DNA of 64,000 nucleotides from Methanoregula sp. (GCF_028712425.1 NZ_JAQTQD010000005.1:89607-153606), one strand, 5' to 3'. Numbered from the stretch's first letter, positions 1-9,152 are shown. The notes: generated from the letters alone by a model not told the origin. Translations and numbers: made by a program.

Positions 1-123
<123 letters not shown>

Positions 124-134
124 TCATCAGGCAG

Positions 135-143
135 CATAAAAAG
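135..143. promoter_or_regulatory. TATA-like element between divergent genes
   Basis: CATAAAAAG lies 21-29 bases before the ATG at 164, which suits a leaderless transcript for the HAD gene. Read on the minus strand (CTTTTTATG) it lies about 25 bases before the GTG at 114, so it could also serve the isomerase gene. Confidence 0.4.
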
Positions 144-163
144 GATTATCTCCGGGTTTTACC

Positions 164-1021
164 ATGTCCGTTGCCGTTGTATTCGACAGTGCCGGAACGC
201 TTCTCTCCACCTACCGGGTTGCAAAGGATATCTGCAACAGGAGTCTCCTGCCGGGAATCGAGACCACAACCCTGACGTTCAGTTCACCGGACCGTGTCCT
301 GATCGTGCTTCCTGTCCATTCCAAGGACCTGATGGCCACTCCCCCGGACACGCTCCTGTCCCACTACCTCGCCGACCGGAACATCTACTTTGGCGTCAGC
401 TGCACCCGGAAGATTGTCACGGCCGAGGATATCGCGGACGTCTTATATGCTGACCAAAGAGCCCGGGCTGGTGACCTCCAGGAGTGCATCCGGAATGTCT
501 GGTCTGTCTGCAGGGCGGAGGAGATGGTCACCCTCAACAGCGGGGCAATCATCAACATGGCGCACAAGGCCATCGAGTTCACTATCACGGCCGGCGGCTG
601 GCCATTCCCCGGCGCAAAAGAGACGATCACCGCCCTGCACCGGATGGGCGTCCCCACGTTCATCGCGTCCGGGGACCGGGTAACGAAGCTCGAGAAGATG
701 GCCGACCACTTCGGCATCCCCCGCGACCGGGTGTACGGGGTCGCGACACCCTCGATCAAGGCACAGATCGTCCACGACCTCCGGCAGGAGTACGACAAGG
801 TCCTGATGGTGGGCGACGGGATCAACGACCTCTTTGCCCTGAGGAACGCCGACATTGCGATCCTGACCGTTGAACAGCCGGGCGACCGGCCCGAGGAGCT
901 CTTCAAGGAAGCGGACTTCGTTGTGAACAATGTCAGCGAGGTTAAGGCAATCGTGGAGGAACTGCTCGCGCACGGGAAAATTTGCGATCGTGACGGCAGC
1001 GGGGTATCATATAAAAGGTAA
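164..1021 (+). CDS. HAD-family hydrolase resembling soluble P-type ATPase domain
   Basis: A 285-residue HAD protein. Motif I is D8-S-A-G-T12, the normal second acidic residue being replaced by Ala. Motif II is in SGD (about 169-171), the motif III Lys is near 199, and motif IV is GDGIND (217-222). The combination of GDGIND and an SGD loop is that of P-type ATPase phosphorylation domains, and stand-alone methanogen proteins of this kind (Methanocaldococcus MJ0968 type) have been described as soluble P-type ATPases. No membrane segments are visible. Its substrate is unknown. It is directly upstream of atwA, whose promoter is embedded in its last codons. Confidence 0.7.
   Translation: MSVAVVFDSAGTLLSTYRVAKDICNRSLLPGIETTTLTFSSPDRVLIVLPVHSKDLMATPPDTLLSHYLADRNIYFGVSCTRKIVTAEDIADVLYADQRARAGDLQECIRNVWSVCRAEEMVTLNSGAIINMAHKAIEFTITAGGWPFPGAKETITALHRMGVPTFIASGDRVTKLEKMADHFGIPRDRVYGVATPSIKAQIVHDLRQEYDKVLMVGDGINDLFALRNADIAILTVEQPGDRPEELFKEADFVVNNVSEVKAIVEELLAHGKICDRDGSGVSYKR
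1008..1017 (+). promoter_or_regulatory. TATA element for the atwA-mmp operon
   Basis: CATATAAAAG is a good archaeal TATA box located inside the last codons of the HAD gene. Transcription would begin near 1035-1042, giving a leader of about 15-20 bases before the atwA ATG at 1057. This suggests the MCR-activation operon can be transcribed independently of the HAD gene. Confidence 0.55.
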
Positions 1022-1056
1022 TATGCGACCTGTGCTACATTAGATACAAGGGTATT

Positions 1057-2670
1057 ATGAAGGCTCCATTGATCACGGTTGAGAACCTCTGCATGGCCTT
1101 TAATGGCGAAAAGGTCCTCAAGAACGTCTCTTTTGAGATTGGCGAGGGCGAGATCCTCGGGATTATCGGCAGGAGCGGTGCCGGTAAGACGGTCCTGATG
1201 CACCTCATACGCGGGGTCGAGCAGCCGCCGACCAGCGGGAAGATCATCTACCACATGGCGGCCTGCCCGTCCTGCGAGTACATGGATGTTGGGAGTTCTG
1301 CGGGGAAGCCATGCCCGCATTGCGGGAGAACGCTTGCTGCCCTGGATGTTAACCTCTGGGACGATAAAAACGACGAGCTCAAGCGGCGCGTGATGCGGCG
1401 GACCGCGATCATGTTCCAGCGTACCTTCGCCCTGTACGGGGACGACCGCGTCATCGAGAACGTCCTCCATGCACTCGATGATATCGGTTACCCGCCCGAG
1501 AAATCCATTAACCGTGCAGCGGACTTAATCGACCAGGTCAGGCTCTCCCACCGCATGATGCACATCGCCCGCGACCTCTCGGGTGGCGAGAAGCAGCGGG
1601 TCGTGCTCGCCCGGCAGCTGGCCAAGGAGCCGGTCATGCTCTTTGCCGACGAGCCCACCGGCACGCTCGATCCCGACACGGCAAAGATCGTGCACAGCAT
1701 GCTCATCGAGGCTGCGAAAGCCAACAACATGGGCATGGTCGTCACCTCTCACTTTTCGCAGGTCATCGAGGACGTTGCCCACCGGGCGATCCTCATGACC
1801 GACGGGAAGATCGCAAAGATCGGATCCCCGAAAGAAGTGATCGCCGAGTTCATGAAAGGCTACGATGACACCGAGGAGTTCGGGGAGACCGAGCTGGGCG
1901 ACAACATTGTTGTCGCCCGCGACCTCATCAAGCGGTACATCTCCGTGGACCGTGGCGTGGTCAAGGCAGTCAACGGTGTCACGTTCGAGGTGGCAGCAAA
2001 GGAGATCTTCGGGATCATCGGCAAGAGCGGGGCCGGCAAGACAACGCTCTCGGGTATCATGGCGGGCCTGATCGAGCCGACGAGCGGGGAGATCAATGTC
2101 CGCATCGGCGATGAATGGATCGACATGACCAAGCCCGGCATCGACCAGCGCGGGCGGGCAACAGGGTATATCGGCCTCCTCCACCAGGAATACGACCTCT
2201 TCCCCCACCGGAACGTTCTCGACAACCTGACTGATGCCATCGGCCTCGAGTTCCCCAAGGAGCTCGCCATGAGAAAGGCGCTTGTCACCCTGAAGATGGC
2301 CGGCTTCACCGAGGAGAAGAGCAAGGAGATCCTTGACCGGATGCCCGGCCAGCTCTCTGAAGGGGAGCGGCACCGCGTTGCCCTTGCCCAGGTGCTCATC
2401 CGCGAGCCCCGGATCGTCATTCTCGACGAACCCACGGGAACCATGGACCCCATCACAAAGGTCGATGTCAAGCACTCCATCATGCACTCCCGCGAGGAGA
2501 TGGACGAGACCTTCATCGTGGTCTCCCACGACATGGACTTTGTCCGGGACATCTGCGACCGGCTCGCCCTGATGCGGGGAGGAAAGATCGTCCATATCGG
2601 CAAGACGAACGAAGTCCTTGCTATCCTAACCGAAGAAGAGAAGAAGGTCATGGGCCAGCCAACAGCGTAA
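1057..2670 (+). CDS. atwA: MCR activation ATPase, component A2
   Basis: A 537-residue protein with two ABC ATPase domains and no membrane segments. Walker A motifs are at 38-45 (GRSGAGKT) and 322-329 (GKSGAGKT). ABC signatures are LSGGE (about 173) and LSEGE (about 432). This tandem soluble ABC protein is known as component A2, which supplies ATP-driven energy for reducing the nickel of cofactor F430 in methyl-coenzyme M reductase to Ni(I). A four-cysteine insert (C70, C73, C86, C89; two CxxC pairs 12 residues apart) after the first Walker A looks like a zinc or Fe-S knuckle. The gene leads the mmp operon; mmp3 starts 9 bases after its stop. Confidence 0.93.
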   Translation: MKAPLITVENLCMAFNGEKVLKNVSFEIGEGEILGIIGRSGAGKTVLMHLIRGVEQPPTSGKIIYHMAACPSCEYMDVGSSAGKPCPHCGRTLAALDVNLWDDKNDELKRRVMRRTAIMFQRTFALYGDDRVIENVLHALDDIGYPPEKSINRAADLIDQVRLSHRMMHIARDLSGGEKQRVVLARQLAKEPVMLFADEPTGTLDPDTAKIVHSMLIEAAKANNMGMVVTSHFSQVIEDVAHRAILMTDGKIAKIGSPKEVIAEFMKGYDDTEEFGETELGDNIVVARDLIKRYISVDRGVVKAVNGVTFEVAAKEIFGIIGKSGAGKTTLSGIMAGLIEPTSGEINVRIGDEWIDMTKPGIDQRGRATGYIGLLHQEYDLFPHRNVLDNLTDAIGLEFPKELAMRKALVTLKMAGFTEEKSKEILDRMPGQLSEGERHRVALAQVLIREPRIVILDEPTGTMDPITKVDVKHSIMHSREEMDETFIVVSHDMDFVRDICDRLALMRGGKIVHIGKTNEVLAILTEEEKKVMGQPTA

Positions 2671-2679
2671 GGAGTCCTG

Positions 2680-4209
2680 ATGATTTCCATCCATCTTGAC
2701 GGGAAGAAGATGGATCTGGCCAAAGGGAGTACCTTAAAGGCCATCCTTTCCGATCATCCTGCAGACTGTGCCGTGGGCATCATCCGCCCGGCAACGCAGG
2801 AACAGAGAAAGACCGCGAACCTTGCCATAAGCACCACGGCCGGTGAAATCACGGTCGAGCTGGGCGGGACAGAGAACAGGTTTCTGGAGTCGCCGGAGAT
2901 CATCGCAAAGCTTGCCCTCCACTGGGGGGACCGGTACGCTTCTGCATTCGGGCCATTCCCCTCGTCAATCCGCCCCCGCCGGAAGCCCAGCGTGTACGAG
3001 CGGGGCGATGTCATTCTTGGCTGTGGCGGGTACGAACCGGATCGTTCGTACCTGATCTTTGCTAAGACCCGCCATTCCGCCGACCACGGGGCAGATGAGA
3101 CCGGAGGTGTTCTCGGGAAAGTGGTCAGCGGCCGCGGCGTCCTCGACCGGTTCACCACCGGGAACCGGATCACGAAGATCGAGCCGGTGGTCAGCTGGGC
3201 CGATACCAGCCGCTCGTTCACGACAACCGACCTTGGGCTGGTGCTCGAGGATGGCATGCAGGTCGTGACCCGGGTCGGGATCATTGCCCAGGGATACTCC
3301 CCTGAAAAGATCACGACCGAAGCGGCAGCAAGTGTCGAGCACATGCTCCTTGCCCTCCAGCACGGCAGGTTTGTTGTCGGGAGGGCCGCATCGGCACATA
3401 TCCTCGACCTGCACCTTGCGGGATCGGATGACATTTCCCAGGAATACCGGAAGCCGCGGCGGGAAGGTGCTGTCACGGTCCGCAACACCGGGAAAGCAGC
3501 CGGGGGGATCTTCATCTACCGCGTGGATGTCCCGGGCAGCCCCGCCCACAATATGGCCGGGCAGGTGGTCTCCGGCATCGAACTTGTTAAACTGGCAAAA
3601 GAGCACGACATACTCCAAATCAGCGTCCGCCCGGAACGGATCGACCTGCTCGGGCGCCCGCTTGCAAAGGCAAAAGAGATTGCAGCTGCGGCCGGTTTCA
3701 CGCTGAAGGTTGATAAAGACGGCGACGACCGGATCATCGTCTCGCAGGAACCCGGCACAACGCTCGATGTGTTAAACGAGAAACTTGCCACCGTAACAAC
3801 CGCACCGGTTGACAAGGTCATCGATATCGAGCTCGACGATGCAAAGGCTCCCGAGAGCTGTGCGATATTCCGGCGGTTCACCGGCCTCAAGGAGCACGAT
3901 GCCGGGATGATGCCGGTCTTCTTTAAGTTCGAGGATGTTGTCCTCTTCAAGCCGCCCATTGCCCCCGACACCAAGATCACGCCCGAGAACCAGCCGGTGG
4001 ACGAGTCCCCGGCCAATGCGCTCGCGATAACAAACGACACCCGGAAAGGGGCCGGGCTCGTCGGCGTGCGCCTCTCGGCAAACAAGGAGTTCGGGCCTAC
4101 TTCGGAGCCCTTCGAGGGGACGAACATCATCGGGCGTGTTATCGATACAGAGAAAGTGAAGAAAGTGAAGGAGCGGGAGACTGTGTATATCAGGGAGGTG
4201 AAGCGGTGA
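2680..4209 (+). CDS. mmp3: Methanogenesis marker protein 3
   Basis: A 509-residue protein recognised as methanogenesis marker 3 (UPF0288 type), found only in methanogens and relatives. The N-terminus is ubiquitin-like in style (MISIHLDGKKMDLAKGSTL), followed by a long middle region with GCGGYEP (about 110-116) and a C-terminal domain containing a further Cys and a Gly-rich end. Published work on a Methanococcus MCR activation complex places Mmp3 with A2, McrC, Mmp7 and Mmp17; that role here is inferred from homology and from the operon. Ribosome-binding sequence GGAGT lies just before the ATG. It overlaps mmp6 by four bases. Confidence 0.88.
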   Translation: MISIHLDGKKMDLAKGSTLKAILSDHPADCAVGIIRPATQEQRKTANLAISTTAGEITVELGGTENRFLESPEIIAKLALHWGDRYASAFGPFPSSIRPRRKPSVYERGDVILGCGGYEPDRSYLIFAKTRHSADHGADETGGVLGKVVSGRGVLDRFTTGNRITKIEPVVSWADTSRSFTTTDLGLVLEDGMQVVTRVGIIAQGYSPEKITTEAAASVEHMLLALQHGRFVVGRAASAHILDLHLAGSDDISQEYRKPRREGAVTVRNTGKAAGGIFIYRVDVPGSPAHNMAGQVVSGIELVKLAKEHDILQISVRPERIDLLGRPLAKAKEIAAAAGFTLKVDKDGDDRIIVSQEPGTTLDVLNEKLATVTTAPVDKVIDIELDDAKAPESCAIFRRFTGLKEHDAGMMPVFFKFEDVVLFKPPIAPDTKITPENQPVDESPANALAITNDTRKGAGLVGVRLSANKEFGPTSEPFEGTNIIGRVIDTEKVKKVKERETVYIREVKR

Positions 4210-4664
4210 CGGAGTATACCCCGACCCATGTCGGCACCGTTACAAAATATGTTGTGGTGGAGTCGTTCGAGGTCACGCCAACGGACCTTGCCCTGCGGGG
4301 GTACGAGATCTCGAAGGGCACCATGATCAAGGAGACCTGTTTTGGGCTCGTTGTGAACGGGAAGGAGGAAGAGGTCGACCGGATCGTGACGGAACTCCGG
4401 AAGATGGACCCGGACCATATCTTTGTGAAGGACCGGGGTTTCCCTCCCGGCGATTCCCGGCGCTGCCGGGCAAACCTTGGCGGGGCCCGTCCCGGCTACC
4501 ACGGCATGGAGTACGAGATGACCGTCATCCCCTATGTCTCGCATGGCCTCGAAGCGTTAGAGAAGCGCGACGCCGCAGCCGTCCCGGCACCAAAAGATCC
4601 GCTCGAAAAACCGGCGCTGGACATTCTCACGCTCAAGAAACTTATCAAAGCACAGGAGTCCTGA
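4206..4664 (+). CDS. mmp6: Methanogenesis marker protein 6
   Basis: A 152-residue protein with the marker-6 hallmark region around residues 35-105: GYEISKG, a lone Cys in KETCFG, the RGFPPGDSRRCRAN stretch and GARPGYHGMEYEM. It starts with GTG, overlapping the mmp3 stop in a GTGA junction, which fixes the start. The C-terminal 40 residues are charged and look like a flexible tail. Molecular function is not established for this family; strict co-occurrence and operon linkage with MCR-activation genes suggest a role in MCR maturation or activation. Confidence 0.85.
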   Translation: MTEYTPTHVGTVTKYVVVESFEVTPTDLALRGYEISKGTMIKETCFGLVVNGKEEEVDRIVTELRKMDPDHIFVKDRGFPPGDSRRCRANLGGARPGYHGMEYEMTVIPYVSHGLEALEKRDAAAVPAPKDPLEKPALDILTLKKLIKAQES

Positions 4665-4666
4665 AC

Positions 4667-5113
4667 ATGGCAAAAGTATTCATCTACCCTGCAACGAGCC
4701 TGATCCTCTCTGACCTCGTCTCCCGGCACGGCCACACCCCCCTCTCGTCGGCCATTGCCGTCCGCGAGCGTATCCAGACGGCAGGCCTGGAGTCCCCGCC
4801 CCTCCAGATCACCCCCGAAGAGCCGAAGAAAGGCCTGAAGTGGGCAGCCGTCGAGGTCCCGGCCGGCGTCCGGGGCAGGATGTCGCTCTACGGCCCGATG
4901 ATCGAACAGGCTGAGGCTGCGATCATCATCAACGATGCCGATCTTGCCTTCGGGTGCATGGGGTGCGCCCGGACAAACGAACTCATCAAGTTCCTCCTGC
5001 GCCAGAAAGATATCCCGAAACTTGACCTGAACTACCCGAAGAACGAGGAAGAGGGCGTGCAGTTCGTTGCCGCGATCAAGCGTTTCCTCGGTGAGCTGGG
5101 AGGACCGAAATGA
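4667..5113 (+). CDS. mmp5: Methanogenesis marker protein 5
   Basis: A 148-residue protein matching marker 5. Its most distinctive segment is [11 protein letters not shown] (about 103-113), with a CxxC pair that could bind metal or act in redox. Otherwise it is an alpha/beta protein with no signal peptide or membrane segment. It begins two bases after the mmp6 stop and its last codons overlap the mmp15 start (ATGA at 5110). Function is unknown; the context is MCR activation. Confidence 0.85.
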   Translation: MAKVFIYPATSLILSDLVSRHGHTPLSSAIAVRERIQTAGLESPPLQITPEEPKKGLKWAAVEVPAGVRGRMSLYGPMIEQAEAAIIINDADLAFGCMGCARTNELIKFLLRQKDIPKLDLNYPKNEEEGVQFVAAIKRFLGELGGPK

Positions 5114-6348
5114 CGCCCCCGGTACGGATCGCCCAGCTCTCCTGCGGTGCCGATTACTCCGGCGTCCAGCGCGAGATCGAAGAGGCCGCACGCGAAGTCA
5201 ACGGCGAGATCTTCTTCCCGGATATTGCCTTAAAGGATATAAGGAAAGACTTCGACGCATTCGGGCTCGATGTGCGGAGCCCCGACCTGAAGCTTGCCAT
5301 TGCCCGGGCAAAAGCCCTTGTCGAGGGGCGGGTCGAGGCGGATGCTGTCTTCATCGCCACCTGCTTCCGGTGCGCCGAGGCCGCCATCGTGCGAAACGAA
5401 CTCCGGCACTACATCAACGAGAACTCGAAGCTGCCGGTGGTCAGCTATTCTTTCACCGAGCGGACAACCTCCGGGACGCTCCTGACAAGAATGGAGGCCC
5501 TGACCACCATCGCCCGCCGGCGTGCCCTCCTTGCCCGCGAAACCCAGCAGGGGATCACCCTCGGCCTCGACTCCGGGTCCGCGACAACGAAGGCGATCGT
5601 GATGAAGGACAATAAGATCATCGGTACCGGTTGGCAGCCCACAACGGAAGTGCTGAAGAGCGCTCATGCCGTGATCGATGCTGCTCTTTCCGAGGCCGGG
5701 ATCACCATGAAGGAAGTCCAGGCGATCGGCACCACGGGGTACGGACGGTTCCTCGTGGGTAAAGACATCAACGCCGACCTCATCCAGGAAGAACTGACCG
5801 TGAACTCGAAGGGGGCAGTCTACCTCGCCGACCGCCAGCACGGGCCGGCCACAGTAATCGATATCGGCGGCATGGACAACAAGGCCATCGCGGTTATGGA
5901 TGGGATCCCGGGAACCTTCACGATGGGCGGTATCTGCGCTGGTGCAAGCGGCCGGTTCCTGGAGATGACCGCAAAGCGTCTCGGTGTCGACATCACCGAG
6001 CTCGGTCCCCTTGCCATGAAAGGATTCAGCGGCCGGGTGCCGATGAACAGCTACTGCATCGTCTTTGGCACCCAGAGTCTGGTGAACGCCCTTGCTGCCG
6101 GGTCAACCCGCGAGGACGTGGCCGCTGCCGCCTGTCACAGCGTGGCTGAGCAGGTCTTCGAGCAGCAGCTGCAGGAAGTGGACATCAAGGAACCGGTCAT
6201 CATGGTGGGCGGCACATCCCTCATCGAAGGGCTCGTCCATGCCATGGGCGAGCTGCTCCAGACAAAGGTTGTTGTCCCGCACCATTCCCAGTACATCGGG
6301 TCCGTAGGATCGGCACTGCTGGCTTCCGGGTTCATCAAGGAACATTGA
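5110..6348 (+). CDS. mmp15: Methanogenesis marker protein 15, BadF/HgdC-type ATPase
   Basis: A 412-residue protein. The C-terminal two thirds are an acetate/sugar-kinase-fold ATPase of the 2-hydroxyacyl-CoA dehydratase activator type: phosphate loop [10 protein letters not shown] (148-157), [11 protein letters not shown] (about 275-285) and a second Cys in NSYCIVFGT (about 316). In HgdC activators the equivalent two cysteines hold a [4Fe-4S] cluster shared across a dimer, and ATP hydrolysis drives low-potential electron transfer. The N-terminal 145 residues are a marker-15-specific domain with C13, C91 and C94. An ATP-driven electron donor role in MCR activation is plausible but inferred. Confidence 0.88.
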   Translation: MTPPVRIAQLSCGADYSGVQREIEEAAREVNGEIFFPDIALKDIRKDFDAFGLDVRSPDLKLAIARAKALVEGRVEADAVFIATCFRCAEAAIVRNELRHYINENSKLPVVSYSFTERTTSGTLLTRMEALTTIARRRALLARETQQGITLGLDSGSATTKAIVMKDNKIIGTGWQPTTEVLKSAHAVIDAALSEAGITMKEVQAIGTTGYGRFLVGKDINADLIQEELTVNSKGAVYLADRQHGPATVIDIGGMDNKAIAVMDGIPGTFTMGGICAGASGRFLEMTAKRLGVDITELGPLAMKGFSGRVPMNSYCIVFGTQSLVNALAAGSTREDVAAAACHSVAEQVFEQQLQEVDIKEPVIMVGGTSLIEGLVHAMGELLQTKVVVPHHSQYIGSVGSALLASGFIKEH

Positions 6349-6349
6349 G

Positions 6350-6934
6350 ATGCAGGCTGTTGAGTATTTCGAGGTCGAATGCCCCGAGGCGCTGGGCGGG
6401 GAGTACTACAAGCAGATCGCAAACGATGTCCTGCTTGACCACAACCTGTTGAAGGTCATTGACAAACTCCACATCTTCATCGACCCGAAGGTACCGGTCT
6501 TTGTGGCGGTCGGGCTTCTCAAGAAGATCTCAACCCGGGTCCGTGTCGGCGATTTCGCAAACGTGAACCCGCTGGAGGGAAAGATGACGCTCGTCATATC
6601 GGATGAGACGTACCTTGCCTCCATGCTGAAGATCTTCTGGGAGCGTTTCGGGAAGGAGAAGGTCGAGCAACCCGACCGGTTCACGGTAATCCTCTATAAT
6701 GTCCCGGCAACGCCAAAGGAGATCGAGGATATCGTTGTGGGTGACCCGAGCGAGTCGCTCCATAAAGACCTCATTTATGCCCTCCGGTGCATCGCCCCCG
6801 AGGGCTTCCGGCTCCGTAGCGAGATCTTCACTGGCACGAAATTTACATTTGTGGCGAGCGAGAATACCCTTGCCGAGGACATCGATACCCTGGTTGCCGA
6901 GAAGTTCAGGCTGATGGGAGAGGTGCCGCCATGA
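6350..6934 (+). CDS. mmp17: Methanogenesis marker protein 17
   Basis: A 194-residue soluble protein recognised as marker 17. Visible features are an N-terminal FEVECPEALGG segment, central alpha/beta structure and a Cys in RCIAPEGF (about 146). It starts one base after the mmp15 stop and overlaps mmp7 by four bases, so translation is probably coupled. Mmp17 has been reported as part of the MCR activation complex with A2, McrC, Mmp3 and Mmp7; the two neighbouring marker genes encode its expected partners. Confidence 0.85.
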   Translation: MQAVEYFEVECPEALGGEYYKQIANDVLLDHNLLKVIDKLHIFIDPKVPVFVAVGLLKKISTRVRVGDFANVNPLEGKMTLVISDETYLASMLKIFWERFGKEKVEQPDRFTVILYNVPATPKEIEDIVVGDPSESLHKDLIYALRCIAPEGFRLRSEIFTGTKFTFVASENTLAEDIDTLVAEKFRLMGEVPP

Positions 6935-7869
6935 CGCTTGTCCCCGTCACCTACAAGGGAGGGATCTTCCAGCACGACATCGTAGTCGACTTAATCGAGG
7001 ACCTGGGTGGCTACATTGTCCAGAAGCACATCATTGCTCAGGAGGTTGTCCTCCAGTGCTTTGTCCCGCGGGAGGACATCGAGCTGATCCGGCAGATCTC
7101 CCGCCCGCTCTTTGGGGAGGTGACGGACTCGCCCCTTGTCGGCACCGAGATCGCCATTGTGAGCATGAGCCTTGAGATCCACCACCTCCCCCACCCGTCC
7201 TGCGACATCGCGGAGTACGTCCGCAGGCTCGGGGCCAAGAGCAACATGGTGAGCCTTGCCCGGGGGCCGGGGAAGCGGATCGCCGGCCTGAACGACGAAG
7301 AGCGTGACGTGATCAACGAGCACGACATCGCGGTCTACCTGATGGGCAACTTCGAGACCTGCATCGAGTACAAGATGCCCACGCTCCGGCGCGGGATCGA
7401 GGTGCCCATCGTGCTCTGCGGGGGCCCGGACAAGGAAGTCCTTGAGCGCATCATCGACCCGCCGGTTGAGGGGTACGTGGGCAACGTGGGCCGGTTCATG
7501 CGGAGGACCAAGGAGGCTGACGAGCTTGCGAAGCTGGACGAGATCATCGATGAGATCACCCGCGTTCTTGAGAAGAAGCGGGAGGAGATCGCAAAGGACC
7601 CCCTCTCGGTCTACCCGGCCCGGCTCATGGGCCTGATCAGGGAGCAGATTCCCGAGATCCTGGACGTGACATCCCCGACCCCGCTCACGGTCCAGATCGC
7701 CGGCCTCCGCGTCAAGCTCCCATATGACACGTTTGCCGAGCGGGTGAAGAAGGTCGCAATCGAGGACGGGATCACGCTCGGCGAGGTTGCGGAGGTCCTC
7801 CCCTCGCGGATGCGGGACTATGTCATCGTCAAAGTGCTCCCGTTCTCGGAGACGAACATCGCGGTCTGA
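6931..7869 (+). CDS. mmp7: Methanogenesis marker protein 7
   Basis: A 312-residue soluble protein matching marker 7. Cysteines occur at C48 (LQCFVP), C91 (HPSCDIA), C147 (ETCIEY) and C163 (VLCGGPD), available as metal ligands. Mmp7 is a reported component of the MCR activation complex, in which unusual nitrogenase-like Fe-S clusters were described. I cannot tell which cysteines bind a cluster here. The start overlaps the mmp17 stop as ATGA. The next gene follows after 14 bases. Confidence 0.87.
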   Translation: MTLVPVTYKGGIFQHDIVVDLIEDLGGYIVQKHIIAQEVVLQCFVPREDIELIRQISRPLFGEVTDSPLVGTEIAIVSMSLEIHHLPHPSCDIAEYVRRLGAKSNMVSLARGPGKRIAGLNDEERDVINEHDIAVYLMGNFETCIEYKMPTLRRGIEVPIVLCGGPDKEVLERIIDPPVEGYVGNVGRFMRRTKEADELAKLDEIIDEITRVLEKKREEIAKDPLSVYPARLMGLIREQIPEILDVTSPTPLTVQIAGLRVKLPYDTFAERVKKVAIEDGITLGEVAEVLPSRMRDYVIVKVLPFSETNIAV

Positions 7870-7883
7870 AACGAGGAACCGGT

Positions 7884-8384
7884 ATGGGAAAGTCATCGAA
7901 AGATACGTTTGAGGAGAAGCTTGCGCGGATTGTCGACCAGGGCGCCGACGTAACCGCGGATGAGTGGATGAAGGTCATCGAAGAGGAGTACGGGAAGGTC
8001 CCGCTCATCTTCCGGAGGATGGGCGAGCGCCCCGAGGTGCTCATCTCCCACCTGCTGTACAAGGGGACCGTTGCGGAGACGAGCCCGCTCGACCCGAAGT
8101 ACGTGGAGCTGATCAGCATGGCCGTGGGAGCCGCCCTGAAGTGCCCGCACTGTACCGGTTACCACATGCAGGCGGCCCTCAAGATGGGTGCCAGCCGCGA
8201 GGAGATTCTCGAAGTTATCTTACTCTCTGGTATGATCTCCAACTCGTCTGTGCTCGCGAACGCGTACCGCATTGTTGACGAGAAGCTCGAACGGTGCATA
8301 CCGTGCGAGGTGAAAGGTATGGGCGGGAGGCCGGGAGCCGGAAAGAAAGTTCCGGTGAAAAAGACTGAGGGTAAGAGAGGGTAA
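7884..8384 (+). CDS. AhpD/carboxymuconolactone decarboxylase-like redox protein
   Basis: A 166-residue CMD-domain protein. The AhpD-type redox motif is clear: C87-P-H-C90 with H94 (CPHCTGYH), preceded by an acidic helix typical of the AhpD proton relay. A second pair, C138-I-P-C141, sits close to a basic, probably disordered C-terminus. AhpD proteins are thiol-disulfide peroxidase partners. It is the last gene of the mmp operon (14-base gap), so it may protect the activation machinery from oxidation or move electrons to it; that is inference. Confidence 0.8.
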   Translation: MGKSSKDTFEEKLARIVDQGADVTADEWMKVIEEEYGKVPLIFRRMGERPEVLISHLLYKGTVAETSPLDPKYVELISMAVGAALKCPHCTGYHMQAALKMGASREEILEVILLSGMISNSSVLANAYRIVDEKLERCIPCEVKGMGGRPGAGKKVPVKKTEGKRG

Positions 8385-8604
8385 TCACTGATTCCCCCCT
8401 TCTGCAAAAAACCAGGGCAGGGGCGTTACTTCCTGCTTGTGGTAGGGTCTTTTCGTTACATTTCTCTGCATCTCACTCCTGACTGCGGACGAATCTGCAC
8501 CTGTTTCGAAAGAGACACGGTGAAAATATTGGCATCACATCTTACACACCACGCTCTCAGGAATGGCCCGTATGACTGTCCAGACCCGGAATATCACCCC
8601 GATA

Positions 8605-9057
8605 TTATGGCACTGTTTTTGCCTCCGGCCGTTTAACCCTTACCATTGGACAGACATTACACCCGGCCATCTCCCCGAAACAGAACAGGAATCGATCCCG
8701 GATCGTCCGCGGGAGTTTGTCCTCCGGGATAGGCACAAATCCCAGCTTCTTGTAGAACGGGATGAGGACCAGCGTTGAATGGATGAATATCTCCTCTGAT
8801 GCGCAGGCCTTCAGCAGTGCCTCGACTGCCATCCGTGCATATCCATTTCCCCGGTACTTTTCCGAGGCAAAGACACAGTCCATTTCCACGCCATCCGGGT
8901 GGAGCGTGTGCCGTGCGGTTGCAGCAAGCCGACCATCTTCGAAAACCCCAAAAATACGTTCACGAATCCTGTCTGCCTTCTGGTCCCGGTACTCCTCCCA
9001 AAGCTTTTCGGCTAGAGAAAATTCGTCGGGTTTCAGTTCCCGCACTTCAACAGTCAT
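8605..9057 (-). CDS. GNAT-family N-acetyltransferase
   Basis: A 150-residue protein with the GNAT fold: acetyl-CoA binding segment EKYRGNGYARMAVEALL (about 80-96) with the R/Q-x-x-G-x-G/A motif, and a C-terminal FYKKLGFVPI strand typical of these enzymes. I chose the ATG at 9057 because AGAGGT lies eight bases upstream; the longer GTG reading from 9099 adds a non-conserved tail. A C-terminal CNVCPMV pair is unusual. Substrate unknown. It stands alone and converges on the mmp operon. Confidence 0.8.
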   Translation of the reverse strand: MTVEVRELKPDEFSLAEKLWEEYRDQKADRIRERIFGVFEDGRLAATARHTLHPDGVEMDCVFASEKYRGNGYARMAVEALLKACASEEIFIHSTLVLIPFYKKLGFVPIPEDKLPRTIRDRFLFCFGEMAGCNVCPMVRVKRPEAKTVP

Positions 9058-9152
9058 GAAAGATACCTCTGATACACATACCGGACAGTCGTTGGGCACG
9101 GTACTATTTCAGTATGCCGAGCAGTCATCAGACCCGAAGCAGGAGAATGCGA

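Noticed and set aside
385..1470. 361-codon minus-strand frame across the HAD and atwA genes
   Set aside because: It is antisense to two clearly recognised genes and has no family resemblance; long antisense frames are expected in GC-rich coding DNA.
1525..2595. 356-codon minus-strand frame within atwA
   Set aside because: Antisense shadow of the second ABC domain; composition rich in Asp, His and Leu typical of complement frames.
6991..7896. 301-codon minus-strand frame over mmp7
   Set aside because: Antisense to mmp7; no motif and no plausible promoter.
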